Shown piece by piece: positions 43,620 to 52,918 of a stretch of 64,000 nt of DNA. Positions within the stretch are counted from its first letter, which is position 1; each line of letters starts with the position of its first letter. Under the pieces are notes generated by a model. It was given only the letters and a program-made list of their open reading frames with translations. It had not been told where the DNA came from and did not search any database. This DNA is from an uncultured Lachnospiraceae bacterium (GTDB lineage Bacteria; Bacillota; Clostridia; Lachnospirales; Lachnospiraceae), in contig CADADA010000015.1 of NCBI GenBank assembly GCA_902786515.1, positions 1 to 64,000 of the forward strand, given 5' to 3'. The translations under genes were made by a program, and so were the position numbers.

Positions 43620-45524
43620 TTGTTTTTTGAGAATGGCAGGATATCGGCAGGCCAGATATATAGAATGATCGTGACTGAATTTGTGGGGATTACAATTGTG
43701 ACTGCACCGCTCATAACAGCAGATAAATGTGGAAGGGACGGTTTGATTGCCATATTTTTAAGCGGGGTATTTGCAACAATCTATACTCTGGTAATACTGA
43801 AAATATGTGAGGCAATGTCTGATTCGCTTTTAGAGGAACTTGATAAAAGGGGATATAAAAAAACAGGAAAAATAATTGCGCTGGTCTTTGGATTTAAGTA
43901 TCTTGCAGCTATGGTTGTCACCATGTTTCTACTTGCCAATATGGTAAGACAACTGCTGCTGTCGTGTTATCAATCATATTTTGTGATTATACCGATGGCA
44001 CTGCTGTTGATATACAGTTTTACTATGGATGTTGAAGCAAGAGCCAGATTTTACGAAACGATTTATCATTTTGTATTAATTCCGGCAATCATAGTTATAT
44101 TCATTTCGTTTGGAAAATGTGACAGGTGGAATATTACACCTCTTTTTATGGGAAATATGAGAACTACAGTATTGACGGCGTTTATTTATATGCTGATGTC
44201 TGCACCTGCGGAAATGCTGTTGTTTTCGAGAAAACATTTTTCTCCCGACAAAGAAATGAAAAAACAAACGGCACGCGCCATCGCTGTAAATACATTATTT
44301 GGAATGGTCTATTTCATAATGGATGTTGGTATATATGGGATAAGGGGATACTTAAGCGGCAATTATTTATCGATTATGCAGACGGTTGGACACATAGAAA
44401 GCATTACTTCACTTTTTTTAATTATCAGCATGTTCGGAGCGGTGAACTGTTATGGGGTATACGCTGTAAAAATGTATGAGCATATTTTAAAAGGAAAACC
44501 GGATTATCAGTATTTGTGCAGATGGGTGGCTGTAATAGTCGCTGCGATAATAGCATCTACAGGAGTCATGAATGGTATGATGGTGACGTTTGCGACTGAA
44601 ATATCAAGAAGACCTGATATAGAGGACACGGACTACATTCAGGCGATGGGAATTGATTACAACAGGGGGCGTTATGACGTATGGTATCAGGTGGCGAATG
44701 ACAAGAATGTATATTGGCATGGAGAAAATATGCAGACTGCTGCAGAAGATTATGAATATATGACATCGGGAAGTGCAGATTTTTCCCATATGAGTGCAAT
44801 CGTGCTTGGAAGAAATGTGCTGGAAAGCAAAAAGGCACTTGGCAATGTTGCAGATTTTATCAGGTCGCATAGCCAGATTGCGAAAGACCTGCTGATTGTC
44901 GCGGCGGAAGAAAAAGCAAAGGATGTGGATGGAATTAAGGGAAGTGATATTTCAAAAATGTTTCATGGAAATCTTCCTTTTTTTGAATGTCTGTCATATC
45001 AATATGTTGATGTCGTTAAGGATAAATACAAGTGTATAATGCTGGGGATGATTTCAGGAGAAAAAGTTCCGGAATGCCAGAAGGCTGTATTGCTTAATTC
45101 GGATGGAACTCTAAGCATCCTTGATATCAATGCAGGTAAGATGATTGCACTGATGAATAAAGAAATGACAGGGCAGACATTCAGAATAAAAAATGTATAT
45201 CAATACAGAGTGATTGAAAACCATTATGATGTGAACCTGAAAATTATAGGCAGGGAAACAATAGGAGTAAATATAACACTGACAGGCAGTATAAAGGATC
45301 TTTCAGAAAATACAAGGACAAAAGACAGACAGTTAGAAAGTATTGAACAGGAAATAAGCAAAGAGATTAATGATATAATTTATAAAAATAATATGGATTA
45401 TTTCAGGGTTTATGACAGGCTTTCTGTCAGTGACAGAAGCCTGTGGGTAAAATATATGGGCAACAGAAAAGCACTGTACAAGAGAATATATTATAACGTA
45501 TTTGTAAAATATCACATTAGTTAA
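43620..45524 (+). CDS. Fused GerB-GerC germinant receptor subunit
   Basis: 634 residues starting at TTG 43620 after AAGGGGGGAG. Residues 1 to about 320 are a spore permease (GerAB, PF03845) with about nine hydrophobic segments, recognisable from ITIVTAPLITADKCGRDGLIAIFLSG to VNCYGVYAVKM. From about 335 the chain continues with the Ger(x)C domain: EISRRPDIEDTDYIQAMGIDY replaces the normal Cys-containing N-terminus of GerC and leads to the ADFSHMSAIVLGRNVL and CRxC-like parts. There is no stop or start between them, and the usual lipobox is lost. The last membrane segment (about 315-337) probably replaces the GerC signal peptide. Overlaps spoIIR by eight bases at the 3' end. Confidence 0.92.
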   Translation: MFFENGRISAGQIYRMIVTEFVGITIVTAPLITADKCGRDGLIAIFLSGVFATIYTLVILKICEAMSDSLLEELDKRGYKKTGKIIALVFGFKYLAAMVVTMFLLANMVRQLLLSCYQSYFVIIPMALLLIYSFTMDVEARARFYETIYHFVLIPAIIVIFISFGKCDRWNITPLFMGNMRTTVLTAFIYMLMSAPAEMLLFSRKHFSPDKEMKKQTARAIAVNTLFGMVYFIMDVGIYGIRGYLSGNYLSIMQTVGHIESITSLFLIISMFGAVNCYGVYAVKMYEHILKGKPDYQYLCRWVAVIVAAIIASTGVMNGMMVTFATEISRRPDIEDTDYIQAMGIDYNRGRYDVWYQVANDKNVYWHGENMQTAAEDYEYMTSGSADFSHMSAIVLGRNVLESKKALGNVADFIRSHSQIAKDLLIVAAEEKAKDVDGIKGSDISKMFHGNLPFFECLSYQYVDVVKDKYKCIMLGMISGEKVPECQKAVLLNSDGTLSILDINAGKMIALMNKEMTGQTFRIKNVYQYRVIENHYDVNLKIIGRETIGVNITLTGSIKDLSENTRTKDRQLESIEQEISKEINDIIYKNNMDYFRVYDRLSVSDRSLWVKYMGNRKALYKRIYYNVFVKYHIS

Positions 45525-46122
45525 GAAATGAAAGATATTTGAACCGGAATTCAATTTCGGACTTATCTGAAAGAATGGAGTTATATTCTTCTTCTGTAAG
45601 GATTTCCTTAAGTTCTTCCTTGGATGAATCAGGTACAACACCGCAGGAAGCATCCACGAAACACAGAGGCGGATACAGGATGCACCACCAGTTTTTTCCG
45701 GACGCATCTCCAAGTGTGATACGAAGAGCGGTATAATCGCCGGCCGGAAGAGTGATATCTCCATATGATTTTACCGGAAATGATGTTCTTTCAATACAGC
45801 ATCCTGCGGTATATGATTTACCTGCGGATGCAAGTATTGAATCTGCAATACCTGCTATATCATCGTAGTGCTTTGAGGTGATGTCGATACTCTCTTCAAG
45901 GGAAGAGGAATCCTTTAATAAATCTTCAAGATATGTAACAACACCGGTTTTCACTTGCATTTTGACGTTCTGGTCTTCTTCTGAATCACTGTTTGCAATG
46001 ATGTGAAGCCTTAAAATTTTACCTGAAATATCTTCCTGCATGCAGTTATCGTTTTCTGTACATTTCATATATAAGAACAATATACATGTTAATCCAATGG
46101 CGATAAATAATAATTTTTTCAT
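45517..46122 (-). CDS. spoIIR: Stage II sporulation protein R
   Basis: 201 residues, forespore signalling protein that leads SpoIIGA in the mother cell to activate sigma-E. It has an N-terminal signal peptide or membrane helix (about 1-19) and the hallmark ILRLHIIANSDSEEDQNVK (about 36-54), plus the later WWCILYPPLCFVD segment. The gene is convergent with the GerB-GerC fusion, and the last eight bases of both coding regions overlap. It is divergent from murI. In the family it is made early in the forespore under sigma-F; no clear sigma-F promoter was picked out here. Confidence 0.95.
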   Translation of the reverse strand: MKKLLFIAIGLTCILFLYMKCTENDNCMQEDISGKILRLHIIANSDSEEDQNVKMQVKTGVVTYLEDLLKDSSSLEESIDITSKHYDDIAGIADSILASAGKSYTAGCCIERTSFPVKSYGDITLPAGDYTALRITLGDASGKNWWCILYPPLCFVDASCGVVPDSSKEELKEILTEEEYNSILSDKSEIEFRFKYLSFLN

Positions 46123-46239
46123 AGTTAAATACCCTTTCTGTTTTGTTATTGGTTAAAGTATGGACGGAAAATTAAATTATATACCCAAAATAATAAATTT
46201 GTGCTACAATTCAATAAGTGAAAAATAAAGGAGTAAGTT

Positions 46240-47064
46240 ATGAATAGTAATGCTTTGTCTCCGATAGGAGTATTTGATTCAGGAGTGGGAGGATTGACGG
46301 TAACAAGAGAGATAATGCGTCAGCTTCCCAATGAGAAGATAGTATATTTTGGCGATACGGCAAGAGTACCTTACGGAAGTAAGTCAAAGGATACGATTAT
46401 AAAGTATTCAAAGCAGATAGCAAGATTTCTTAAGACTAAGAATGTAAAGGCAATTGTTATCGCATGTAATACGGCCAGTTCATTCGCACTTGAAGAAGTC
46501 AGGCAGGAGGTGGACGTTCCTGTAATAGGTGTGGTTAAGCCGGGAGCGAAGGTTGCAGTAAGTAAGACGAAGAATAAAAAAATTGGAGTTATTGCAACAG
46601 AAGCGACGATTCGAAGCGGACTGTATACTGATTTTATAAAAGAACAGGATGAGCAGATAAGTGTATATGGAAAGGCATGTCCGTTATTTGTTCCGCTGGT
46701 GGAAGAAGGCTGGACAAATGACCCGGTAACGGTGGAAGTGGCAAAGCGCTATCTTGAGGAATTGAAAAATGATGATATTGATACGCTGGTACTGGGATGT
46801 ACACATTATCCACTTTTAAGAACGATGATTGGTAATCTGATGGGAGAGTCTGTCACTCTTGTTAATCCTGCATATGAGACTGCAGTAAGTCTTGGAGAAA
46901 TGCTTTTAAAAAATGATATTGCAGCAGGCAATGAGAACAGGTATGCAAGTGAGATGTATGATTTTTATGTAAGTGATGCGGCAGAAAAGTTTAAACGATT
47001 TGCAAACTCCATATTACCGTTCAAAATAGAAGATATAAGTCAGATTAGTGTAGAAAATTATTAG
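46240..47064 (+). CDS. murI: Glutamate racemase
   Basis: 274-residue enzyme making D-glutamate for peptidoglycan. The two catalytic cysteines are visible in ACNTASSFAL (about 75-84) and GCTHYPLL (about 185-192), and the start carries PIGVFDSGVGGLTV and YFGDTARVPYGSK, which are diagnostic. AAAGGAGT precedes the ATG. It shares a transcript with the following DUF1934 gene (12-base gap), a common pair in Firmicutes. Divergent from spoIIR. Confidence 0.96.
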   Translation: MNSNALSPIGVFDSGVGGLTVTREIMRQLPNEKIVYFGDTARVPYGSKSKDTIIKYSKQIARFLKTKNVKAIVIACNTASSFALEEVRQEVDVPVIGVVKPGAKVAVSKTKNKKIGVIATEATIRSGLYTDFIKEQDEQISVYGKACPLFVPLVEEGWTNDPVTVEVAKRYLEELKNDDIDTLVLGCTHYPLLRTMIGNLMGESVTLVNPAYETAVSLGEMLLKNDIAAGNENRYASEMYDFYVSDAAEKFKRFANSILPFKIEDISQISVENY

Positions 47065-47076
47065 GTTGGTGAACAA

Positions 47077-47490
47077 GTGACAAAGAATGTTTTAATATCT
47101 CTAAAGGGTACTCAGTATTCAGAAGGAGAAACAAAGATTGAAATAATATACACAGGCGTATATTATTATAAAAATAATATGCACTACATAGGTTACGAGG
47201 AAATTTCAGATGATGGAGATAAGACAAGAAACACGATAAAACTCGGTGAAGACTTTGTAGAGATTACAAGATGCGGAATAGTGGATTCGGAGCTGAGGTT
47301 TATTGAAAGAATCACAACACTTACACTGTACCGTACTCCATATGGGGTAATTAACATGGCGATTGACACTGAAAAACTCGACATTACAATCCGGGAGGAT
47401 AATATAAGAATAAAAATGAGATATGCACTTGCCATGGATGGGGAAAAGGGGACGGAATGTGATATGGAGATAAGAATCAGACCGTATTAA
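47077..47490 (+). CDS. DUF1934 (YwiB-like) beta-barrel protein
   Basis: 137 residues of the DUF1934/YwiB family (PF09148), lipocalin-like fold. Starts with GTG at 47077 after AGGTTGGTGA. The core pattern has SLKGTQYSEGETKIEIIYTG, a central HYIGYEE strand, and RTPYGVINMAIDTEKLDI. Its function is not established; the gene commonly lies next to murI or argS in Firmicutes, as here. No export signal. Confidence 0.88.
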   Translation: MTKNVLISLKGTQYSEGETKIEIIYTGVYYYKNNMHYIGYEEISDDGDKTRNTIKLGEDFVEITRCGIVDSELRFIERITTLTLYRTPYGVINMAIDTEKLDITIREDNIRIKMRYALAMDGEKGTECDMEIRIRPY

Positions 47491-47499
47491 TGCATGGTT

Positions 47500-47536
47500 A
47501 AGAATTAAAAACAGGCTGTCACAACGTGACAGCCTG
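47500..47536 (-). terminator. Terminator between convergent genes
   Basis: CAGGCTGTCAC (47512-47522) and GTGACAGCCTG (47526-47536) make a perfect 11-bp stem with loop AAC. On the minus strand it is followed by TTTTTAATTC, so it serves the minus-strand gene mainly. Confidence 0.8.
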
Positions 47537-47541
47537 AGGTA

Positions 47542-48051
47542 TCATTTCTTTGCCATCTTTTTCTCGTGTCTGGCAGCTTTTTTTGCTTTTGCGGCTTCTT
47601 CAGCCTGTTTCGCAGCTTTTTTCTCTGCACGTTTTTCCTTAAAAGATTTCTTTGGTTCAGGCAACGGACCACGGATTCGTTTAGCAGAAGTCACATAGAG
47701 TCCGCTAACTGTGGCTTTGATCTCCTGTTTTGGAAGAATAGAATCATAAATCTTCTCATCACAAATTAACGACATCACTTTTGGACCTACTTTAACTTTG
47801 ATTATGGGGAGCTTAGCCCAGCGAAGATACTTAGGGGTCTGATCGATAACCATCTTCGGGAGCCCCGCTTCGGTAAGCTTCATCCGCTTCTTATCTATCA
47901 CATAAAATGACATGTTCTGTGACTGGGCATCCATAGCTGCCTTTTGTTCCTCAGATTTCTTTTCGGCTCTTTTACCGAGTATATACATTACGACCATGAG
48001 AGCTACCACGACCAGAAGTATGATCAGAATGACTTTCAATGCTGTACTCAT
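47542..48051 (-). CDS. Membrane-anchored hypothetical protein with basic tail
   Basis: 169 residues from ATG 48051, with GGAGG upstream; the in-frame TTG further up lacks proper spacing. One N-terminal transmembrane helix (LKVILIILLVVVALMVVMYIL) is followed by a cytoplasmic domain (about 45-130) and a Lys/Ala/Glu-rich tail (about 130-169) that would be helical and basic. Similar proteins occur in Lachnospiraceae, but I know no function. It is a single gene between the murI operon and the amylase leader. Confidence 0.75.
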   Translation of the reverse strand: MSTALKVILIILLVVVALMVVMYILGKRAEKKSEEQKAAMDAQSQNMSFYVIDKKRMKLTEAGLPKMVIDQTPKYLRWAKLPIIKVKVGPKVMSLICDEKIYDSILPKQEIKATVSGLYVTSAKRIRGPLPEPKKSFKEKRAEKKAAKQAEEAAKAKKAARHEKKMAKK

Positions 48052-48512
48052 AAACGGCAATCCTCCTTAAAATCCAAACTCAAGGTACATTCTACCATTG
48101 TAACACTTTTTTTGCAACGGAAAAATGATTATATGATTCAAATTGAAGTTTATGAAAAAACCATGATATTCAATGGTTGTATTGATAAAATAAAGTAACA
48201 TAAATGTAATTAAATTACACATAATAAAATAACACAAAACTGATGTATAACTTAAAATGAGACTTCATTAGCAAAAAAATGTTTAAATATAATTACATTT
48301 TAAACAACTAAAAGCACAATAAGTAAAAAAATTTAAAAATTTATATTTTGGTAAAAATGCACATAAAAGAATGTTTTTATTCACAAAATATCACAAAGTT
48401 ATATCTTGTTGCAATATAGTTACATGTAATTTATTGACATTTTTAACAAAAGAGTATAATTTAGTAGATGAAAGTTGAAACTGAGTAACAAATATTTAAA
48501 GGAAGGTGTAAG
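48052..48512. other. AT-rich leader region of the amylase gene
   Basis: 461 bases with no gene, extremely AT-rich. Two items stand out: a perfect inverted repeat TGTAATT-A-AATTACA at 48205-48219, possibly an operator, and a promoter-like pair TTGACA (48434-48439) and TATAAT (48455-48460), but with a short spacer of 15. AAGGAAGGTG precedes the ATG at 48513. Otherwise I see nothing. Confidence 0.5.
48434..48460 (+). promoter_or_regulatory. Probable promoter of the alpha-amylase gene
   Basis: TTGACA at 48434-48439 and TATAAT at 48455-48460, both perfect boxes but separated by only 15 bases. Such short spacing usually gives weak promoters that depend on an activator. Start of transcription near 48,467. 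Confidence 0.55.
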
Positions 48513-51500
48513 ATGAAAAAAGGATTTTTGACAAAATCTTTCATGTCGCTTTTTGCATTTACAGTATTTTTTACAGCTGTGTTGTTAGTAAAGAATACAA
48601 GTATTGCATCGGCGGCAGATGCAGGAGCACTGGATGGTAAGGAGGCAATCCTTGTCGAAGACTCATCGGAAGATGGTTTGTATTACAGTGCGAATGGAGG
48701 AATTAATGACTTCAGAGATGAGACTATTTACTTTGTGATGACAACGAGATTCTATGATGGAGATTCGTCTAACAATACTCAGTGTTGGGACGGACAGAGC
48801 AAGAATGGAGAGTCAGATCCGCCTTGGAGAGGTGATTTCAAGGGACTGATTCAGAAACTTGACTATATTAAGTCGCTTGGATTTACGGCTATCTGGATTA
48901 CTCCGGTAGTTAAAAATGCCAGCGGATATGACTATCATGGTTATCATGCGATTAATTTTAAAGAAGTAGACAAACGATATGAATCAGCAGATACTACATA
49001 TCAGGATTTGATTGATGCGGTTCATGACAGAGGTATGAAGATTATTCAGGACGTTGTATTTAACCACACGGGTAACTGGGGTGAAGAAAATCTATATCCT
49101 ATATTTTACAGGGATATGAATGCGGATCAGTCAGATCCTGAAGCCTGCATGGTTGCAAATACATCAATGGATGGAATGGCAGATTATAATTCCATAACGG
49201 CAAGTGGTAATCAGTCTAAGGGAACATTACAGTTTCTTGCAAGACTTAAGACGTTGAACCAGGATGGTGATGGTGACCACAAATATGATGTGAAAGATAT
49301 TTATCATCATAACGGATGGGTAGGAAGCTCTTTTGAACAGTATATAGTTCAGATCGGTTCAATCCATTACGCTGACTGTATTGATTTGAATACAGAAAAT
49401 CCTGAAGTATATAAGTATCTTGTAGATGCTTACGGACAGTATATTAAGATGGGTGTTGATGCATTCAGAGTAGATACTGTAAAGCATATTTCAAGACTTA
49501 CATTTAACAAAGCATTTAATCAGCAGTTAAATGATATTTATAATGAGACTCACGGTACAACGGGAGAAGGCAACTTCTTTATGTTTGGTGAGGTATGTAC
49601 CAGATATAGAAGCGTTTGGAATAGTGGTATTCCTGCTATATCAACACCTTTCTATACATGGAAGGAATCAAAGGACTATGCATGGGATGACAGCAATACA
49701 TCGGCTGCCATAGCGACAAACGTTGCATCAGTAGCACAGAATTATGCAGATAACACAAGCAATACCGGAGAACAGCCTACAAGTAAGAATGTGTATCTTG
49801 AAGGAAATAATTATCATACACCTGATTACAGTATGGCTTCTGGAATGAACTGTATTGATTTCCCGATGCACTGGGCATTCAAGAGTGCCGGAGAAGCATA
49901 TCAGCAGGCACTTGCAGAGGATCCATATTATAATGATGCAAGCTTTAACGTAACATATGTAGATTCACATGACTATGCACCGGATAATGCACCGGAGAAT
50001 CAGAGATTTGCCGGTTCAGCAGAGACTTGGGCAGAGAACCTTTCACTGATGTTCACATTCAGAGGAATTCCGTGTATATACTACGGAAGTGAGATAGAGT
50101 TCAAGAAGGGATGCAAGATTGATGAAGGTCCTAACATTGCGTTAGAGGATTCGGGTCGTGCTTACTTTGGTGACCATATTGAAGGTAGCGTGGATGTAAT
50201 TGATTTCGCATATTATGATAATGCAACAGGTGCAATGAAGGAGACACTTAACTATCCTTTATCATTACATATACAGAGGCTGAACAGACTTCGTGCAGCA
50301 ATCCCTGCACTTAGAAAAGGTCAGTATTCTACAGACGGATGTAACGGTTCATTTGCATTTAAGAGAAGATATACAGATGCGACAACAGACAGCTTTGCTG
50401 TAGTAGCATTGACTAGTGATGCATCATTTACGGGAATACCGAATGGAACATATACAGATGCAATCACAGGTGATGTTAAGAACGTAACAAATGGTTCTCT
50501 TTCTACTTCAGGTATTAAGGGACAGGGTGACTTAAGGGTATATGTACTTGATACTGCTCTTACAAAGGCTCCTGGAATGATTGAAGGATTCAGTGCATAT
50601 ATGTCAGGTGGAAAAGAGCTGACATTGAAGAGAGTGCCTGTAACAAGTGTAACATTAGATAAGACATCAGCAGAACTTGACATCGCTGATACAGTTAAGC
50701 TTTCAGCTACAATTGCACCAAGTGATGCAACTGCAAAGACATTGAACTGGTCATCAAGTGATGCGTCTGTTGCAAGTGTAAGCCAGAGTGGTGTTGTGAC
50801 TGCTAAAAATGAAGGAACAGCAACTATTTATGCGGCTGCTTCAAATGCAACAAAGTCAGATTATGATAATGAATCATCAAAATTAGTAGCAAGAGCAACT
50901 ATAACAGTTAAGGCATCAGGAATTAAAGTTACATCTGTAACACTTAATAAAACGTCTTTAACTATGGATGCGGGTGGTACATACACATTGAAAGCAACGG
51001 TTCTTCCTGCTAATGCAACTGCAAAATATGCAAAGATTACATGGACATCTACAGATACAAAGGTAGCAAAGGTTGACTCGGCAGGTGTTGTAACAGCAAT
51101 TAAGCAGGGAACTGCTACAATAAAAGCTACTACAGCTATGGGTGTTGAGGCATCAGCTACAGTAACGGTAAGCGGAACTGTGATTTATGGAAATGCCATT
51201 TACTTTGAGAAACCGGCCGGATGGGGCAGCAATATCAACATCTATTTCTGGAGTAAAGATGATACATGGACAAATGCTTCATGGCCTGGAATAGCAATGT
51301 CGGTTGTAGATGAAGGTAATGGAATTTACGGAATTGAATGGCCTGAAGGAAAAGATGCATCAAATCTGAATGTTATTTTCAACGATGGAAGTAATAAGAC
51401 AGATGATATTAAAGATGTCAAGATGAATGGTTATTATACAACTTCAGGATATCAGAAGGAAGTTGAGACTAAGGTTGAGCCTGAGACAACAACTGAGTCT

Positions 51501-52487
51501 GAGACGACAACGATAGACGAGACAACATCTCAGGATGAAACGACATCAAAAGACGAGACAACATCACAGAAAGAAACAACATCAAAAGATGAGACAACAT
51601 CTCAGAAAGAGACAACATCAAAAGATGAGACGACTACTGAGAAAGAGACAACATCAAAAGATGAGACAACATCTCAGAAGGAGACAACATCAAAAGATGA
51701 GACGACTACTGAGAAAGAGACAACATCAAAAGATGAGACGACATCTCAGAAGGAGACAACATCAAAAGATGAGACGACAACAAAGGAAGAGACAACTACT
51801 GAGAAAGAAACGACAACAAATGAAGAGACAACTACTGAGAAAGAGACAACAACAAAGGAAGAGACAACTACTGAGAAAGAGACGACAACAAAGGAAGAGA
51901 CAACTACTCAGAAAGAATTAAAGATTACATCATTTACGGCTAAGACTTCATCAGATGTTATTGAGCCGGGTGATATTGTAAACTTAAAGGTTGTATCTGA
52001 AGATGGAGACGGAACAGTGAAGTATCGTTTTGTAGCTATAAATCAGGATGGCGATACTGAAATTATCAAAAATTACTCAAAAACAAGTTCAGTTGACTGG
52101 GTACCGTCTGAAGCAGGAGTATACAATGTATATGTATATGCTAAAGATAATTCTATTGTTGTCAAGGCTAAAGTAAAGTCGATAAAGGTGTATGATGAAC
52201 TTGTGGTTAAGAAATTTACTATGAGTAAGTCAAGCAAAAAGGCTAAAGTAGGAAATAAGATTTCGCTGGCAGTAGCTGCAATTGGAGGAAGTGGCAAATA
52301 TAAATTCAAATTTGCATACAAACTCGGTTCATCAAAAGCGAAAACAATTTCCGGCTACAAGACAAAGAAGGTAGTTTCATGGACACCAAAGAAAGCGGGA
52401 ACATACAAATTAAGAGTATATATTAAGGACAGAGTCACTGGAGATGTGATTTCTAAGACTGTAAAATATATTGTAAAGAAGAAATAA
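48513..52487 (+). CDS. Secreted multidomain alpha-amylase (GH13)
   Basis: 1324-residue exported starch-degrading enzyme. Signal peptide about 1-34, ending near SIASAAD. GH13 barrel about 65-600 with all four conserved regions: QDVVFNH, FRVD with the nucleophile Asp321, FGEV with the acid/base Glu360, and VDSHD with Asp487. Then two BIG2 Ig-like domains (about 707-800 and 803-888), a starch-binding CBM26-like domain (about 889-985, GWGSNINIYFWSKDD), a Thr/Glu-rich linker of repeated ETTSKD and ETTTEK units (about 985-1134), and two Tyr-rich Y_Y_Y-like domains (about 1136-1324, YKFKFAYK and GTYKLRVYIKD patterns) that may bind the wall. No LPXTG. Organisation is typical of Lachnospiraceae amylases. 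It stands alone, with its own promoter and terminator. Confidence 0.96.
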   Translation: MKKGFLTKSFMSLFAFTVFFTAVLLVKNTSIASAADAGALDGKEAILVEDSSEDGLYYSANGGINDFRDETIYFVMTTRFYDGDSSNNTQCWDGQSKNGESDPPWRGDFKGLIQKLDYIKSLGFTAIWITPVVKNASGYDYHGYHAINFKEVDKRYESADTTYQDLIDAVHDRGMKIIQDVVFNHTGNWGEENLYPIFYRDMNADQSDPEACMVANTSMDGMADYNSITASGNQSKGTLQFLARLKTLNQDGDGDHKYDVKDIYHHNGWVGSSFEQYIVQIGSIHYADCIDLNTENPEVYKYLVDAYGQYIKMGVDAFRVDTVKHISRLTFNKAFNQQLNDIYNETHGTTGEGNFFMFGEVCTRYRSVWNSGIPAISTPFYTWKESKDYAWDDSNTSAAIATNVASVAQNYADNTSNTGEQPTSKNVYLEGNNYHTPDYSMASGMNCIDFPMHWAFKSAGEAYQQALAEDPYYNDASFNVTYVDSHDYAPDNAPENQRFAGSAETWAENLSLMFTFRGIPCIYYGSEIEFKKGCKIDEGPNIALEDSGRAYFGDHIEGSVDVIDFAYYDNATGAMKETLNYPLSLHIQRLNRLRAAIPALRKGQYSTDGCNGSFAFKRRYTDATTDSFAVVALTSDASFTGIPNGTYTDAITGDVKNVTNGSLSTSGIKGQGDLRVYVLDTALTKAPGMIEGFSAYMSGGKELTLKRVPVTSVTLDKTSAELDIADTVKLSATIAPSDATAKTLNWSSSDASVASVSQSGVVTAKNEGTATIYAAASNATKSDYDNESSKLVARATITVKASGIKVTSVTLNKTSLTMDAGGTYTLKATVLPANATAKYAKITWTSTDTKVAKVDSAGVVTAIKQGTATIKATTAMGVEASATVTVSGTVIYGNAIYFEKPAGWGSNINIYFWSKDDTWTNASWPGIAMSVVDEGNGIYGIEWPEGKDASNLNVIFNDGSNKTDDIKDVKMNGYYTTSGYQKEVETKVEPETTTESETTTIDETTSQDETTSKDETTSQKETTSKDETTSQKETTSKDETTTEKETTSKDETTSQKETTSKDETTTEKETTSKDETTSQKETTSKDETTTKEETTTEKETTTNEETTTEKETTTKEETTTEKETTTKEETTTQKELKITSFTAKTSSDVIEPGDIVNLKVVSEDGDGTVKYRFVAINQDGDTEIIKNYSKTSSVDWVPSEAGVYNVYVYAKDNSIVVKAKVKSIKVYDELVVKKFTMSKSSKKAKVGNKISLAVAAIGGSGKYKFKFAYKLGSSKAKTISGYKTKKVVSWTPKKAGTYKLRVYIKDRVTGDVISKTVKYIVKKK
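51478..51918 (+). repeat. In-frame tandem repeat in the amylase linker
   Basis: About 440 bases of tandem variants of GAGACAACATCAAAAGATGA and GAGACAACTACTGAGAAAGA encoding a Thr/Ser/Glu/Lys linker. The similarity of units suggests recent slippage or recombination, and length variation between strains is likely. Confidence 0.85.
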
Positions 52488-52495
52488 CTTTAACT

Positions 52496-52535
52496 TCCGG
52501 ATATGCAGGCATGTGTTTGCATATCCGGATTTATT
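52496..52535 (+). terminator. Terminator after alpha-amylase
   Basis: TCCGGATATGCA (52496-52507) pairs with TGCATATCCGGA (52518-52529), a perfect 12-bp stem, followed by TTTATTTAG. Confidence 0.85.
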
Positions 52536-52547
52536 TAGAATAATGTC

Positions 52548-52576
52548 TTGACACATTTTTTTATGCACGGTATAAT
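52548..52576 (+). promoter_or_regulatory. Strong promoter of the ileS T-box transcript
   Basis: Consensus TTGACA (52548-52553), 17-base spacer and TATAAT (52571-52576), start near 52,583. Confidence 0.9.
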
Positions 52577-52582
52577 TAAAAC

Positions 52583-52866
52583 ATTATTTTAAATCCATAA
52601 TTAGTTGACATTGATGAAGACAGTAGCAATGTTTTGAAAGTCACAGAGAGTCCCGGTTTGCTGAGAAGGGATATCAGTAGATTCATTGTGAAAATCACTT
52701 CGGAGTCCCGGCGCGAACGTCACTGTTTTAATGATAAGTAGTATCCGGCGTAGTTCCCACGTTACAGGGAAGACTTATGCGTCATCGCAGGATGGCAAGT
52801 GTAGTAACAGGTGGTATAACGAAGACAAAAGAAAGCTTTCGTCCTTTTACGGGACGAAAGCTTTTT
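52583..52866 (+). promoter_or_regulatory. T-box leader with Ile (AUC) specifier
   Basis: All main T-box marks are present: GATGAAGACAGTAGC at the base of stem I, AGAGAGTCCCGG, a specifier loop with GAAAATCAC whose AUC codon is at 52694-52696, and the T-box proper AGGTGGTATAACG (52809-52821) whose UGGU pairs with the ACCA end of uncharged tRNA. The attenuator terminator is at 52832-52866: AAAGCTTTCGTCC with GGACGAAAGCTTT, then T. Uncharged tRNA-Ile should allow read-through to ileS. Confidence 0.95.
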
Positions 52867-52918
52867 AAATGTTAATATTGCGTTTTACCCGCTAAAGGTT
52901 TATAAGGAGGCTTTTAAA

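Noticed and set aside
45985..46240. Sigma-F promoter for spoIIR
   Set aside because: GTATA-like and GG-rich parts do not have the correct spacing, so no call was made.
51535..51921. Second long open frame rich in Arg/Gln/Lys inside the amylase linker
   Set aside because: It is the shifted frame of a repetitive ETT/KDE-coding stretch. Low-complexity repeats open all frames, and there is no ribosome binding site.
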